Below are positions 20,651 to 30,657 of a DNA stretch of 64,000 bases, piece by piece. How positions within the stretch are numbered: the first letter of the stretch is position 1; each line of letters begins with the position of its first letter. The position numbers and the translations under genes are program-made. A model generated the notes under the pieces. It was not told the DNA's origin and made no database searches. It saw only the letters and a list, made by a program, of their open reading frames with translations. The stretch comes from Idiomarina rhizosphaerae (GTDB taxonomy: Bacteria > Pseudomonadota > Gammaproteobacteria > Enterobacterales > Alteromonadaceae): positions 1 through 64,000 of the forward strand of contig NZ_JAMZDE010000005.1 in assembly GCF_024159085.1 (NCBI RefSeq). Reading direction: 5' to 3'.

Positions 20651-21646
20651 ATGAATAAGTTAATGTTAACAACTCTGGCTACCGCTACGTTAAGTCTGGC
20701 TGCATGCGGAGGCTCAGATAGTAATGACACTAACGATGTCGCTCAGTTCTCATTAGGTATCAGTGACGCCCCTGTCGACAATGCAGAATCCGTTGTCGCC
20801 TGCTTTAACGCAATTGAGCTTACGGGAAATGGCGACTCTCCCCGCACTTTCACTGTTGGTGAAGACATAGAGGCCCCTGAAGAAAATGATCTTTGCACTA
20901 ACGAGGAAGGTCAGCCCATAGCTAACACCATAGGTATTAATTTATTAGAATTCACCGGTAACGATTCTATGATGTTTCTGGAAGATGCTGAAATAGAAGC
21001 AGGGCAATACGGTCAATTGAGGCTGGTTATGGCCGATGGCTCATACATTATGGCCGACACAAATAGTGATGGGGAAGCAGAGAAGGTGAGTGTTCAGGTT
21101 CCTTCTAATGAACTTAAACTGGACGGCTTTATTGCCGATGCCGGTGGCAACCTTAACTTTACGGTGGAATTTGACTTACGCAACTCAATGACCAACCCAG
21201 TAGGACAAAGCCACTATATTCTTAAACCCAGAGGCGTTCGTTTAGTCGATAATTCTACGGTTGGCCACCTGAAAGGAACCGTAGCTGAAGGCGCACTGCT
21301 GTTTAATAACACTTGCACCGTGGCACCGGAAAACACGGAGGAGCCAGTTGCTTATGTCTATCTATACGAAGGTAGTGATCTTGACGAAGCAACTCTGGCG
21401 GATAACGGTGGTGCAGAAGAAAATACGCCGTACGCCAGCACAGCGGTTTACTTTGATGGCGTTAATACCTACGACTTTTCGCTTGGGTTTATTGCCGCAG
21501 GGGACTACACCGCCGCGCTAACCTGCAATGGTAACGACGATCCTGAAGCCGACGATGACATTAACTTCTTCTTAACGGAGGATGTCAGTATTGAAGCGTC
21601 CAGCGAACCACAAGAACTTGAGTTTATTGGTGCCGCCAGCGAGTAA
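20651..21646 (+). CDS. DUF4382 domain lipoprotein
   Basis: An envelope lipoprotein of 331 residues. The start at 20651 is chosen because AAAGGAAG precedes it and it opens into a lipoprotein signal (LSLAACGG, lipidated Cys about 19); upstream in-frame codons add a non-signal extension. A DUF4382 domain (about 32-200) starts FSLGISDAPVDNAESVVACF, a beta-sandwich type also found in carbohydrate- or cell-surface-linked proteins. The C-terminal part (about 200-331) looks like a further carboxypeptidase-regulatory-like beta domain. It is very acidic, fitting a marine or halophilic surface protein. Function unknown. Confidence 0.82.
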   Translation: MNKLMLTTLATATLSLAACGGSDSNDTNDVAQFSLGISDAPVDNAESVVACFNAIELTGNGDSPRTFTVGEDIEAPEENDLCTNEEGQPIANTIGINLLEFTGNDSMMFLEDAEIEAGQYGQLRLVMADGSYIMADTNSDGEAEKVSVQVPSNELKLDGFIADAGGNLNFTVEFDLRNSMTNPVGQSHYILKPRGVRLVDNSTVGHLKGTVAEGALLFNNTCTVAPENTEEPVAYVYLYEGSDLDEATLADNGGAEENTPYASTAVYFDGVNTYDFSLGFIAAGDYTAALTCNGNDDPEADDDINFFLTEDVSIEASSEPQELEFIGAASE

Positions 21647-21685
21647 CCTCAAATTAAAATAAGGCTACAGGGACGTAGCTTTTAC

Positions 21686-22909
21686 CTACCAAAACCCAAA
21701 AGCGGAACCAAGACTTCTACCACTCAGCACTACAGAAATCAGAAAAATAATTGCAGCTAAAATATTTTGCAGCAGTGAGTTGCGATATTTCCCCAACAGA
21801 GGGCTTTGGCAAAGCCACCAGAGAAAGCCGACTATCACGGGCAGCAAGATGCCATTAGCCACCTGTGCAAACCAGATTACGGTAACTGGATTAATACCAA
21901 CACTGGAAATAACAATGCCAATTACCAGAATCGTGAACCAGATAATCCGAAAGGCTTTGCTGCGTAAATTAACTGACCAGCCCATAATTCCACATAGTGC
22001 ATAAGCACTGGCTAAAGGCGCTGTTGTTGCCGACGAAATACCCGCCGCGAACAACCCTATTGCCATTAAATATGTGGCGCCGTCTCCAAACAATGGTCTT
22101 AAAGATTCAGCCAGGTCGCCGGCGCTTTCTATCTCAATTTTCTGACCAAAGAAGGCCGAGGCAGCTGTAGCCACAATAGCCATAGAAATAAGGCCACCAA
22201 AAGGAATAGAAAGAAAAAGATCACGTCGCGCGGCTGGCAATTCTTCTGCTGTTTTCCATTTTTTGGAAACACTGGATGCATGCAGGAAAATATTATAAGG
22301 AACCACAGTGGTACCAATTAAAGCCACCACCGTTAAAGTCGCTCCGGTCGGCATGGAAAAACCAAAGGTACCAGTGAATACCGCGTCCCAGTCCGGACCT
22401 GTTAATAGAAACGTGCCGATAAAAGCCACGCTCATTAACAGCACCATAACGATAAGAGCTCGCTCTATCACGCGCGCATTCCCGGACCAGAGTATCAATA
22501 GCGCAATAATACCAATGACAAGCGCCCAGGCATTGCTCAGCCAGCGGTCAAGTAAAGGTACCGGTCCAAGCAATTCGCTTGCACCCAGGCTTGCCCCGGA
22601 AAGGTTGCCCCCCTGATAGACACTATTGCCAATAGCAATAGCACTAAAAATGAGCAACAGCGCCAGCCACCGAAGCCAGCCAGAGGTTAAATTATTACGA
22701 ATATTCTCGCCCAGACCAGCTTGAGTGACTAACCCAATACGGGCAGACATTTCCTGCAAAATGACACAGGCGACAACGGAAAACAGCAACGCCCACAGCA
22801 GTGCATAGCCGAAATTAGCACCAGCTAATGAAGCAGTAACTACCGTTCCCGGACCAATAAAAGCAGCAGCGACCAGAGCGCCTGGACCAAAGTTAGACAG
22901 TTTCAGCAT
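21686..22909 (-). CDS. Nramp-related membrane transporter with non-canonical metal site
   Basis: An inner-membrane protein of 407 residues with about 11 hydrophobic helices and clear Nramp homology (FGPGALVAAAFIGPGTVV, QEMSARIGLVTQAGLGENIR). In classical Mn/Fe-transporting Nramp proteins, helix 1 has DPGN and helix 6 has a Met-Pro-His type motif. Here helix 1 reads GPGT and helix 6 reads VVPYNIFLH, so the Asp, Asn and Met metal ligands are all replaced. It is probably not a standard Mn/Fe importer; the substrate is unknown. No MntR-like or Fur-like site was recognised upstream. Confidence 0.85.
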   Translation of the reverse strand: MLKLSNFGPGALVAAAFIGPGTVVTASLAGANFGYALLWALLFSVVACVILQEMSARIGLVTQAGLGENIRNNLTSGWLRWLALLLIFSAIAIGNSVYQGGNLSGASLGASELLGPVPLLDRWLSNAWALVIGIIALLILWSGNARVIERALIVMVLLMSVAFIGTFLLTGPDWDAVFTGTFGFSMPTGATLTVVALIGTTVVPYNIFLHASSVSKKWKTAEELPAARRDLFLSIPFGGLISMAIVATAASAFFGQKIEIESAGDLAESLRPLFGDGATYLMAIGLFAAGISSATTAPLASAYALCGIMGWSVNLRSKAFRIIWFTILVIGIVISSVGINPVTVIWFAQVANGILLPVIVGFLWWLCQSPLLGKYRNSLLQNILAAIIFLISVVLSGRSLGSAFGFW

Positions 22910-23075
22910 AAGTATTCCTGTTCCCCGGCGACAACAGAAAAGTTAATTTTTTGAGTAACCCATTTATTGTTTTTATTTTGCATGGGAAGCATGTCCGTTT
23001 GACGGTAATTTAACCGCTGAGTCTATCTCACTTTAGAGGATTGCACAAAACACCTCACTGCGGTAAAACAGTGCT

Positions 23076-24917
23076 ATGACAAAGACAAAACTAGACTGGT
23101 CAAAAATACTAAAATCCGGGCAGAGGATCTTTATAGGTTCGCATGCTGCGGTGCCTACGGCGCTTATTGATGACCTGATAGAAAATGCGAAAAACCTGCA
23201 CGATATTGAAATTGTGCAGTTAATGACGCTGTCCGATAATAAGTGGGCAGGTCCTCAGTATCAGCAACTCTTTAAGGTAAACACCTTTTTTATTGGTGGT
23301 GATACCGTACGAACGGCGGTTAACGAAGGGCGCGCAGATTACACCCCCAGCTTCATTTCCGATATTCCTAATTTATTCAGTAACGGAATTCTGCCACTGG
23401 ATGCGGCCTTAATTATGGTCAGCCCCGCCGACAAGTATGGTTACCATTCCATGGGCGTGTCGGTTGATGTAGTTGCCGCGGCAGCTAAATCGGCTAATAC
23501 GGTGATAGCTCAGGTTAACCCTAATATGCCGGTTACCTATGGTCAGTCGTTTTTACACACGAATCAGATTGACCATTTTTGGGAACATGCTGCACCACTA
23601 CCGGAGCTGCCACCGCCAAGCCTGGAAAACAATAAAATCATTGAACGTATAGGCCAGTACATTGCGTTGCTGGTTGAAAATGGCGCGACTCTGCAAATTG
23701 GCGTGGGCACTATTTGCGCGGCGGCACTGCGTTACCTGAGCAATCACAAAGATCTTGGTATTCATAGTGAGCTTATCACCGACGATGTTATGCACCTCAT
23801 GCTCAAGGGAGTTATCAACAATCGTAAAAAAACCTTTCACCCAAACAAAATCGTCACCAGTTTTTGTATGGGCTCTAAAGCCTTGTATGACTTTGTTGAT
23901 CACAACCCGCACGTTGGCTTTTACCCCAGCGAGTACGTTAACTCGCCGGCTAATGTCGCCCGTAACGACAAACTCGTAGCTATTAATAGCGCCATTGAAG
24001 TGGACTTAACCGGACAGATTGTTTCCGACTCCATAGGACATCAGTTTTACAGCGGTATTGGCGGGCAAGTTGACTTCAGTCGTGGCGCTTCCTTAAGTAA
24101 AGGTGGTAAGCCCGTCATTGCCCTGCCGTCGACTACCGAAGACGGTAAGGTGTCACGGATTGTGCCTTTTATTCGTGAAGGAGCCGGAGTGGTCACCACA
24201 CGAGGGCACGTGCACTATGTCGTAACCGAATTTGGGGTGGCGTCGCTGCGCGGGAAAAGTATCCGCGAACGCGCGTTAGAACTGATTCGTGTTGCTCACC
24301 CTAAATTCCGTAGCCACCTGTTACAGGAAGTACGCAAACACTACTGGGTGCCCAACTACCAGCAACAAACGCCTGTCGATGTGCCTGAACTTGGTGACAT
24401 CGGCTTTAAAAAACTAAAAATCAATAATGAGTCTTTTGATTTAAGACCGCTTTATCCCTCGGATGAACGACGATTGCAGGAGTTTTTCTACTCTCATACA
24501 AAAGAAACTCTGCAGCTACGATACAACGCAGTGCCCACCAACATGACCCGGGAAAAATCCTGTAATTTGGTCAGCGTTGATCAGTCCAAAGACCTGGCTC
24601 TGTGTATTGTTCGCCAAAAGGGTTCAGCGGTTCAAATTCAGGCCGTAGGACGTTATTACTTTATTGAGTCTCAAAATAGCTGTGAAGTGGCTTTTGTTAC
24701 CCGTGAGAAGTATCAGGGGCGCGGCATGGCAGGCATGTTACTGGATGAAATGATCCGTATTGCCAAAGAGCGCAAACTGGACAGTATGCAGGCCTATGTT
24801 CTGGCAGCTAATAAGCCCATGCTCAGCGTGTTCGAGCGCGGAGGCTTTAAACGTCTACCCAGTGAAGAGCCCGGAGACGTGCTGCTGAAACTCGATCTGA
24901 ACGAGGACGCAGACTAG
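23076..24917 (+). CDS. Acetyl-CoA hydrolase/transferase fused to a GNAT acetyltransferase
   Basis: Residues 1 to about 430 are a CoA-transferase-superfamily acetyl-CoA hydrolase/transferase (YHSMGVSVDVV, and GGQVDFSRGASLSKGGKPV with downstream STTEDGKVSRIVPF). Residues about 440-613 are a GNAT domain with the acetyl-CoA motif EKYQGRGMAGMLLDEM. One chain thus binds acetyl-CoA twice: once to hydrolyse or exchange CoA, once to acetylate an amine. The downstream gene, 2 bp away, is an HDAC-like deacetylase. I infer a role in acetate or acetyl-CoA balance with reversible protein or polyamine acetylation. No substrate can be read from the sequence. Confidence 0.88.
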   Translation: MTKTKLDWSKILKSGQRIFIGSHAAVPTALIDDLIENAKNLHDIEIVQLMTLSDNKWAGPQYQQLFKVNTFFIGGDTVRTAVNEGRADYTPSFISDIPNLFSNGILPLDAALIMVSPADKYGYHSMGVSVDVVAAAAKSANTVIAQVNPNMPVTYGQSFLHTNQIDHFWEHAAPLPELPPPSLENNKIIERIGQYIALLVENGATLQIGVGTICAAALRYLSNHKDLGIHSELITDDVMHLMLKGVINNRKKTFHPNKIVTSFCMGSKALYDFVDHNPHVGFYPSEYVNSPANVARNDKLVAINSAIEVDLTGQIVSDSIGHQFYSGIGGQVDFSRGASLSKGGKPVIALPSTTEDGKVSRIVPFIREGAGVVTTRGHVHYVVTEFGVASLRGKSIRERALELIRVAHPKFRSHLLQEVRKHYWVPNYQQQTPVDVPELGDIGFKKLKINNESFDLRPLYPSDERRLQEFFYSHTKETLQLRYNAVPTNMTREKSCNLVSVDQSKDLALCIVRQKGSAVQIQAVGRYYFIESQNSCEVAFVTREKYQGRGMAGMLLDEMIRIAKERKLDSMQAYVLAANKPMLSVFERGGFKRLPSEEPGDVLLKLDLNEDAD

Positions 24918-24919
24918 CT

Positions 24920-25837
24920 ATGTCTATCGTTGTTTTTAGTCACTCAGATTGCCTGGATCATATTCCTGATGAACAACACCCGGAGTGCCCGGCGCGCATA
25001 GCAGCCATTAACGACCAACTGATTCGCTCCGGAATGGACTTTGTTCTGGTCAGAAAAGACGCCTCCGACGCGCCTCTGGAGGCTATTTACAGAGCCCACA
25101 CCAAAGAGCATGTCGACTTTGTTTTCGCGCAGATTCCGGAGTACGACCACGAGTGGATTGATCCGGATACCTTAGTAACCGCAGGCAGTAAAAGCGCCGC
25201 CCTGAAGGCTGCCGGAGCCGCCATCAATGCGGTGGATGATGTGCTGACCACTTACAACAAACAGGCCTTTTGTGCTGTACGCCCGCCCGGACACCACGCC
25301 ACTCGCGATAAAGCGATGGGCTTCTGCCTGTTTAATAATGTTGCTATTGCCGCTTATCATGCTCTGGAAACGCACGGACTTGAACGCGTTGCCATTGTCG
25401 ACTTTGATGTGCACCACGGTAACGGAACGGAAGACATTGTTCAGGGCGACGAACGCATCTTATTTTGTTCTTCTTTTCAGCAGGCGTTTTACCCCTTTAC
25501 CGGCGAGGACACCAGCGCAGACAATGTCCACAACGTTCCCTTACCCGCAGGATGCAAAGGCCCGCAATGGCAGGAAGCCGTTAGCCAGCAGTGGTTTAAG
25601 GCGTTAGAAGACTTTGCACCGCAATTGATACTAATTTCCGCGGGCTTTGACGGCCACGCCGAAGACGACATGTCGCAGTTCTTACTGAAAGAAGAAGACT
25701 ACCACTGGATAAGCCTCAAACTTAAAGAAATTGCCGATAATCATTGCGACGGCCGTATCGTATCTTGCCTGGAAGGCGGGTATAATCTCAGCGCTTTAGG
25801 CCGCAGCGTGGTTGCGCATTTAAAAGGCTTGCTCTAA
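24920..25837 (+). CDS. Histone-deacetylase-family (class II HDAC-like) amidohydrolase
   Basis: A 305-residue zinc amidohydrolase with the full catalytic set: His pair in RPPGHHATRD, zinc ligands in DFDVHHGNGTED and SAGFDGHAEDD, and the LEGGYNL tyrosine. Bacterial members act on acetylated lysines, acetylpolyamines or acetoin-related substrates. It is separated by 2 bp from the acyl-CoA hydrolase-GNAT gene, so the pair probably writes and erases one acetyl mark. Confidence 0.92.
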   Translation: MSIVVFSHSDCLDHIPDEQHPECPARIAAINDQLIRSGMDFVLVRKDASDAPLEAIYRAHTKEHVDFVFAQIPEYDHEWIDPDTLVTAGSKSAALKAAGAAINAVDDVLTTYNKQAFCAVRPPGHHATRDKAMGFCLFNNVAIAAYHALETHGLERVAIVDFDVHHGNGTEDIVQGDERILFCSSFQQAFYPFTGEDTSADNVHNVPLPAGCKGPQWQEAVSQQWFKALEDFAPQLILISAGFDGHAEDDMSQFLLKEEDYHWISLKLKEIADNHCDGRIVSCLEGGYNLSALGRSVVAHLKGLL

Positions 25838-25912
25838 TTAGCTAAGGCTTAAATAGTGCCTAAAACAGCAGGCCTCCATTCGTAAAAACATTCATAAAAA
25901 GAGTCGAGTATT

Positions 25913-27058
25913 ATGGGATTAATTCTTAAGCTAGTTGCGGGTATTGTCGCCGGTATTCTCATTGGGCTATACCTGCCCGAGTGGGTCAGCCAACTGTTAT
26001 TGACCTTTAAAGCTCTGTTTGGTCAGTTGTTATTCTTCACTATCCCATTACTTATTTTATTCTTCATTACCAGCGGTATTGCCAGCTTACCAAGCAACTC
26101 CGGAAAAATGCTGGGGAAAACCTTAGGTATTGCTTATGCCTCTACCGTCATCGCGGGTAGTGTTGCGTTTTTCGCCGCCAGCCTCGTCGTGCCCTGGCTA
26201 ACCACCGATGCTCAGAGTGTTTCTACCGAAGCCAAAGCCACTATCGAGCCCTTTATTGAGCTGTCAGTTCCGCCGCTTATGGAAGTCATGTCAGCGCTGG
26301 TTTTAGCCTTCATCTTTGGACTGGGTATAGCCAGTACCAAAGCGGAAAGCTTGAAGAAACTGTCAGATCAGGGCCGTGACATTATCGAGTTGCTGTTAGT
26401 TAAAGTTATTATTCCATTACTGCCGCTGTATATTGCCGGTATCTTTGCTGAAATGGCCGTTGCTGGCACCGTGTTTAACACCCTGAAAACCTTTGGTGTG
26501 ATACTCGTACTCGCCGTTGCCCTACACTGGGTTTACCTTACCTCTATGTACATTATGGCGGGAATTAAAACCGGCCGGTCACCGCTGTTTTTAATCAAAA
26601 ATATGCTGCCAGCCTATTTCACAGCATTAGGTACTATGTCGAGTGCCGCAACTATTCCGGTCACCCTGCAAAGCGTGCGTAAAAACAAAGTCGATAACGA
26701 CGTAGCCAACTTTACTGTGCCGCTTTGCGCTACCGTTCACTTAGCCGGCTCCACCATTACCATTGTCAGCTGTGCGGTCGCGGTTATGGTGCTGCATAAT
26801 TCTCTGGCCATTCCCGGTTTCTTTACCATGCTGCCGTTTATTTTAATGCTTGGCATTGTCATGTTAGCCGCACCAGGTGTGCCCGGCGGCGCCGTTATGT
26901 CGGCGGTTGGCCTATTGGGTTCAATGCTGGGCTTCGGCGAAACCGCTATCGCCTTAATGATAGCCCTGTACATGGCACAGGACAGCTTCGGTACCGCCTG
27001 TAATATTACGGGTGATGGTGCTATAGCTATGTTTGTGGATAGTTCGAAGAAGAGTTAG
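25913..27058 (+). CDS. Dicarboxylate/amino acid:cation symporter (DAACS family)
   Basis: An inner-membrane transporter of 381 residues in the GltP/DctA/GltPh fold with about eight helices and two re-entrant loops. It has SSAATIPVTL (the SSAAT loop of helical hairpin 1) and the GVPGGAVMSAVGLL region of hairpin 2. It imports glutamate, aspartate or C4-dicarboxylates with Na+ or H+; which one cannot be decided here. It stands alone, 75 bp after the deacetylase gene, and may be co-transcribed with it. Confidence 0.9.
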   Translation: MGLILKLVAGIVAGILIGLYLPEWVSQLLLTFKALFGQLLFFTIPLLILFFITSGIASLPSNSGKMLGKTLGIAYASTVIAGSVAFFAASLVVPWLTTDAQSVSTEAKATIEPFIELSVPPLMEVMSALVLAFIFGLGIASTKAESLKKLSDQGRDIIELLLVKVIIPLLPLYIAGIFAEMAVAGTVFNTLKTFGVILVLAVALHWVYLTSMYIMAGIKTGRSPLFLIKNMLPAYFTALGTMSSAATIPVTLQSVRKNKVDNDVANFTVPLCATVHLAGSTITIVSCAVAVMVLHNSLAIPGFFTMLPFILMLGIVMLAAPGVPGGAVMSAVGLLGSMLGFGETAIALMIALYMAQDSFGTACNITGDGAIAMFVDSSKKS

Positions 27059-27130
27059 CAAACGAAGGTTCAGAACATTGAATCGCTGGTGCGTATCAAA
27101 TTCAATTTAAACGTACTAGCGATTAAAATT

Positions 27131-27206
27131 TGGAGCGGGAAACGAGATTCGAACTCGCGACCCCAACCTTGGCAAGGTTGTGCTCTACCAGCTGAGCTAT
27201 TCCCGC
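27131..27206 (-). tRNA. tRNA-Gly (anticodon GCC), copy 1
   Basis: The minus strand folds as a 76-nt tRNA: acceptor GCGGGAA, D-arm AGCTCAGCTGGTAGAGC, anticodon stem-loop around TTGCCAA with anticodon GCC, T-arm GTTCGAATC, and an encoded CCA end. It is identical base for base to the copy at 27238-27313, 31 bp upstream in the direction of transcription. Confidence 0.97.
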
Positions 27207-27237
27207 GTATTGGTACTTCTGGTGGAAAGACTGACGT

Positions 27238-27313
27238 TGGAGCGGGAAACGAGATTCGAACTCGCGACCCCAACCTTGGCAAGGTTGTGCTCTACCAGCT
27301 GAGCTATTCCCGC
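27238..27313 (-). tRNA. tRNA-Gly (anticodon GCC), copy 2
   Basis: An identical 76-nt tRNA-Gly(GCC) with encoded CCA, the promoter-proximal copy of a two-tRNA transcript. GCC-reading glycine tRNA is heavily used in gammaproteobacteria, which fits the duplication. Confidence 0.97.
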
Positions 27314-27331
27314 TTCGTCAGTGCGGCGTGT

Positions 27332-27359
27332 ATTCTACTGATACCACCGATAAGGTCAA
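27332..27359 (-). promoter_or_regulatory. Promoter of the tandem tRNA-Gly genes
   Basis: Minus strand: -35 TTGACC (27354-27359), 16-bp spacer, -10 TAGAAT (27332-27337), then the GC-rich discriminator ACACGCCGC. This is the stringent tRNA/rRNA promoter type. It ends about 20 bp from the 3' end of orn. Confidence 0.8.
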
Positions 27360-27381
27360 TAGTTTTCGCGCCGCAATTGGT

Positions 27382-27933
27382 TTATTTGCTGAAAAAATGC
27401 TCTCGATAGTGCTGTAATTCTGCAATAGACTCGCGAATATCCGCTAAAGCCTCATGCGCACCTGACTTTTTAAAGCTATTAGCAACTTCCGGGTTCCAGC
27501 GTTTAGCCAGCTCTTTTAACGTACTGACGTCTAAATTACGGTAGTGGAAAAAAGCTTCCAGTTCAGGCATATGCTTTGCCAGAAAACGGCGATCCTGACA
27601 GATACTGTTGCCGCACATTGGCGATACACCAGCATCAATGTACTGCTTTAAAAACTCAATGGTCTCTGCAGCCGCTTTACGTTCGTCGTGCTGACTCTCC
27701 TTTACCCGCTCAACCAGACCGGAGCCGGTGTGCGTTTTTACATTCCAGTCGTCCATTCTGTCCAGGTACTTTTGCGGCTGATGAACCGCAATAACAGGCC
27801 CTTCGGCCAGAGTGTTTAACTCGGCATCGGTGACTATGGTAGCCACTTCAATAATATGATTCTCATCAGGCTCCAGGCCTGTCATTTCAAGGTCAATCCA
27901 AATTAAGCGTTGTTTCTTATTGTCCTCGGTCAT
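27382..27933 (-). CDS. orn: Oligoribonuclease
   Basis: A 3'-5' DEDDh exonuclease that clears 2-5-nt RNAs, including pGpG from c-di-GMP breakdown, which links it to the EAL proteins in this window. It is 183 residues: [11 protein letters not shown] (first Asp-Glu), [31 protein letters not shown] region (split over two motifs) and [15 protein letters not shown] (His-Asp). It is divergent from rsgA, as orn is from rsgA-psd in E. coli. Confidence 0.96.
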   Translation of the reverse strand: MTEDNKKQRLIWIDLEMTGLEPDENHIIEVATIVTDAELNTLAEGPVIAVHQPQKYLDRMDDWNVKTHTGSGLVERVKESQHDERKAAAETIEFLKQYIDAGVSPMCGNSICQDRRFLAKHMPELEAFFHYRNLDVSTLKELAKRWNPEVANSFKKSGAHEALADIRESIAELQHYREHFFSK

Positions 27934-28002
27934 TACCCTGCTCTCTCAATACAATTTGTTGTATGATAGCGTCATTTCTAGCACGACAACAGGTTAACGG
28001 GC

Positions 28003-29046
28003 TTGGTAAAACGCAGACGTCTTAACAAAGGTCAGCAACGGCAAGTATCAGTCAATCAGAAAAAACGACTGAAAAACACCGATATAGAATGGACTGACAG
28101 CCAACTTAATGCGCCGGAGCCCGGTCGCGTTATCAGCCGCTTTGGCCAACATGCCGATATCCGTGACGAGCAGGGAAACACCTACCGCTGCCATATTCGC
28201 CGAGTCATCAGTAGTCTGGTCTGTGGCGACAGCGTTTTATGGTCCAGATCTTCAGTCGAGCAACAAGGAATGCAGGGTGTGGTGGTTGCCGTTCAGGAGC
28301 GCGACAGTTTGCTTTCGCGCCCCGACTACTACGACGGTCTTAAACCGGTTGCCGCTAATATTGATCAAATCTTTATTATCTCGAGCGTATTACCCAGCTT
28401 CTCCTCTCCAATTATCGATCGCTACTTAGTCGCCTGCGAAGACATTGGCATAGAGCCGGTTATTGTCCTGAATAAAGCCGATTTACTGCCGGAAATAGAC
28501 GAAGAAGAGCGCAACCATATCCAGCAGCGCTTAAAAGACTACGAGAGTATTGGCTATAAAGTCCTTAACGTCAGCAGCGCGACTCTGGATGGTCTGGATG
28601 CCCTGCAGGACATGCTAAAAGACAGTATTTCTATTGTGGTTGGACAGTCGGGAGTGGGCAAATCCTCGCTGGTCAATCAACTGCTACCTGACGTGAACGC
28701 CGAAACAAATTTAGTGTCCGATAATTCAGGATTAGGACAGCACACAACCACAGTCGCGACTTGGTATGACTTAAAGCAAGGCGGCGCATTGATTGACTCC
28801 CCCGGGATTCGGGAATTTTCATTGTGGCATCTGGAACCCGAGCGAATCGCTCGTTGCTATGTGGACTTTCGCGACTATTTAGGCGGCTGTAAATTCCGTG
28901 ACTGCAAACACGCAGACGACCCGGGTTGTGCATTACAGGAAGCTGTCAGCAACAATCAATTGCATGACTGGCGTCTTTCTAATTATCATCGCATTATTGA
29001 GACTATGAAAACACAAAAGCCCAGTCGGGCAATTAGAGGTAAATAA
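28003..29046 (+). CDS. rsgA: Small-subunit assembly GTPase RsgA
   Basis: A circularly permuted GTPase that checks late 30S maturation. It is 347 residues: N-terminal OB-fold, permuted GTPase with NKADLL (G4) before [15 protein letters not shown] (P-loop) and DSPG (G3), and a C-terminal zinc knuckle ([14 protein letters not shown]). The start is a TTG at 28003: the following [12 protein letters not shown] aligns with the E. coli N-terminus and no ATG lies nearby. It is followed 2 bp later by psd. Confidence 0.95.
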   Translation: MVKRRRLNKGQQRQVSVNQKKRLKNTDIEWTDSQLNAPEPGRVISRFGQHADIRDEQGNTYRCHIRRVISSLVCGDSVLWSRSSVEQQGMQGVVVAVQERDSLLSRPDYYDGLKPVAANIDQIFIISSVLPSFSSPIIDRYLVACEDIGIEPVIVLNKADLLPEIDEEERNHIQQRLKDYESIGYKVLNVSSATLDGLDALQDMLKDSISIVVGQSGVGKSSLVNQLLPDVNAETNLVSDNSGLGQHTTTVATWYDLKQGGALIDSPGIREFSLWHLEPERIARCYVDFRDYLGGCKFRDCKHADDPGCALQEAVSNNQLHDWRLSNYHRIIETMKTQKPSRAIRGK

Positions 29047-29048
29047 CT

Positions 29049-29927
29049 GTGGCTAAGACCGATAAAGTCAAAATCTTCTTCCAGCATGTCATGCCTAAGC
29101 ATTTAATTTCCCGGTTAATAGGAAAGTTTGCTGCGGCGCGTGCCGGATGGTTTACTCAGCTGTTTATCCGTTGGTTTATCCGACAGTATAAAATTGATAT
29201 GAGTGAAGCCATTGAAGAATCGCCAAAAGCTTATAAAACCTTTAATGCGTTTTTTACCCGCCATTTAAAACCTGAGCTCAGACCCTTAGAGGCCAGCGAA
29301 AGCGAACTGGCTCATCCGGTCGATGGTGCAGTCAGCCAATTGGGCGACATTGAAAACGGACGTATTTTCCAGGCCAAAGGCCACGATTATTCGTTACAGG
29401 AATTACTGGGAGGCAACGAAGAAGACGCGAAACCTTTCGTTGACGGTAAATTCGCGACCATTTATTTAGCGCCAAAAGACTACCATCGCATTCATATGCC
29501 CTGCGACGGCGTGCTGAAAAAAATGATTTATGTGCCAGGTGACTTGTACTCCGTTAACCCTTTAACGGCGGCTAATGTCCCTAACCTTTTTGCCCGAAAT
29601 GAACGCGTGGTTGCCATTTTTGATACCGAAGTTGGCCCCATGTCACTCGTATTGGTTGGCGCTACAATCGTTGCCAGTATCGGTACTGTATGGTCCGGTA
29701 CCATAACGCCTCCTACCGGCGACCGCATTCAAAGCTGGTCATATCCAACCTCGGGACACTCTGCTATACATCTTAAAAAAGGTGAGGAAATGGGGCACTT
29801 CAAACTGGGCTCAACCGTTGTGTTAACCTTTGCTAAAGACGCTATTGAGTTTGACGATGAACTTAAACCTCAGTCAGTAACTCGCATGGGTGAGGTGATG
29901 GCAGAAATAAAAGAGAGCGACGATTGA
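29049..29927 (+). CDS. psd: Phosphatidylserine decarboxylase proenzyme
   Basis: Forms phosphatidylethanolamine at the inner membrane. It is 292 residues, and the self-cleavage motif LGST puts the pyruvoyl-forming serine at about Ser255 (Ser254 in E. coli). Other family segments include [10 protein letters not shown] and the [10 protein letters not shown] active-site His. A GTG start (29049) lies 2 bp after rsgA. The stop overlaps the next start by 4 bp, suggesting coupled lipid-related genes. Confidence 0.95.
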   Translation: MAKTDKVKIFFQHVMPKHLISRLIGKFAAARAGWFTQLFIRWFIRQYKIDMSEAIEESPKAYKTFNAFFTRHLKPELRPLEASESELAHPVDGAVSQLGDIENGRIFQAKGHDYSLQELLGGNEEDAKPFVDGKFATIYLAPKDYHRIHMPCDGVLKKMIYVPGDLYSVNPLTAANVPNLFARNERVVAIFDTEVGPMSLVLVGATIVASIGTVWSGTITPPTGDRIQSWSYPTSGHSAIHLKKGEEMGHFKLGSTVVLTFAKDAIEFDDELKPQSVTRMGEVMAEIKESDD

Positions 29928-30652
29928 TTTTATGGGCTCACCGAGGAGCCAGTTATGAGGCTCCGGAAAACACGCTCGCCGCGTTCTCGCGCGCAATGGA
30001 CAGCGGAGTGCATGGCATAGAGCTGGATGTATACGCCATTGACGGTGAGCGTTTTGTCTTTCACGATCGGTATTTAGAACGCCTGACCGCCACCCCGGGC
30101 AGATTAAAAGATTTAACCGCAGAGCAAATTCGGCATCTGAAGGTCTTCGGTCAGCAGTCTATCCCCACGCTGCGAGAAGCTTTAGCTCATATTAACGGAC
30201 ATTGTCATGTCAACATCGAGCTTAAAGGCGATGTGCCGACCAAAGAGCTGTTACTGGACGTTGATTACGCTCTGCAGAACTCGAATTTTAAGCCCGAGCA
30301 ACTGCTGGTTTCGTCTTTTAACCACCATTGGTTACAACGCCTTAAAAAGCGTCGTCCCAGCATTAAAATTGGAGCGTTAAGTGCCAGTTGCCCTTTGAGT
30401 TATTGCTACTTCGCTGAAGAACTCAAAGCCTTCTCAGCTCATTTCGCTGTCGACTTTGTGACACCTGAGTTAGTCGCAGATGGTCATCGCCGGGGCTTAC
30501 AAGTTTATGTCTATACTGTGGATGGCCAGCACGACATTGAAGAACTGCACGCAATGGGAGTCGACGGTATTTTTACTAATCACCCAAGTTATGCACAAAA
30601 CGTCGTTGCCGGCCTGACCACTGCCGGCAACGAACCTATTCTGCACTATTAG
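29924..30652 (+). CDS. Glycerophosphodiester phosphodiesterase
   Basis: Hydrolyses glycerophosphodiesters to glycerol-3-phosphate and an alcohol. It is 242 residues without a signal peptide, so it is cytoplasmic like UgpQ. It has the GDPD opening [28 protein letters not shown] metal ligands and the VYTVD segment near the end. The likely start is a TTG (29924) overlapping the psd stop as TTGA, which would couple phospholipid synthesis and breakdown enzymes. The last 50 bp contain a 9-bp-stem inverted repeat (30605-30613/30623-30631). Confidence 0.9.
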   Translation: MILWAHRGASYEAPENTLAAFSRAMDSGVHGIELDVYAIDGERFVFHDRYLERLTATPGRLKDLTAEQIRHLKVFGQQSIPTLREALAHINGHCHVNIELKGDVPTKELLLDVDYALQNSNFKPEQLLVSSFNHHWLQRLKKRRPSIKIGALSASCPLSYCYFAEELKAFSAHFAVDFVTPELVADGHRRGLQVYVYTVDGQHDIEELHAMGVDGIFTNHPSYAQNVVAGLTTAGNEPILHY

Positions 30653-30657
30653 CACCG

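Noticed and set aside
30605-30631. GTTGCCGGC/GCCGGCAAC inverted repeat near the end of the phosphodiesterase gene as a terminator
   Set aside because: It lies inside the reading frame with no T-run and encodes ordinary residues; the junction hairpin at 30658-30681 is the better candidate.
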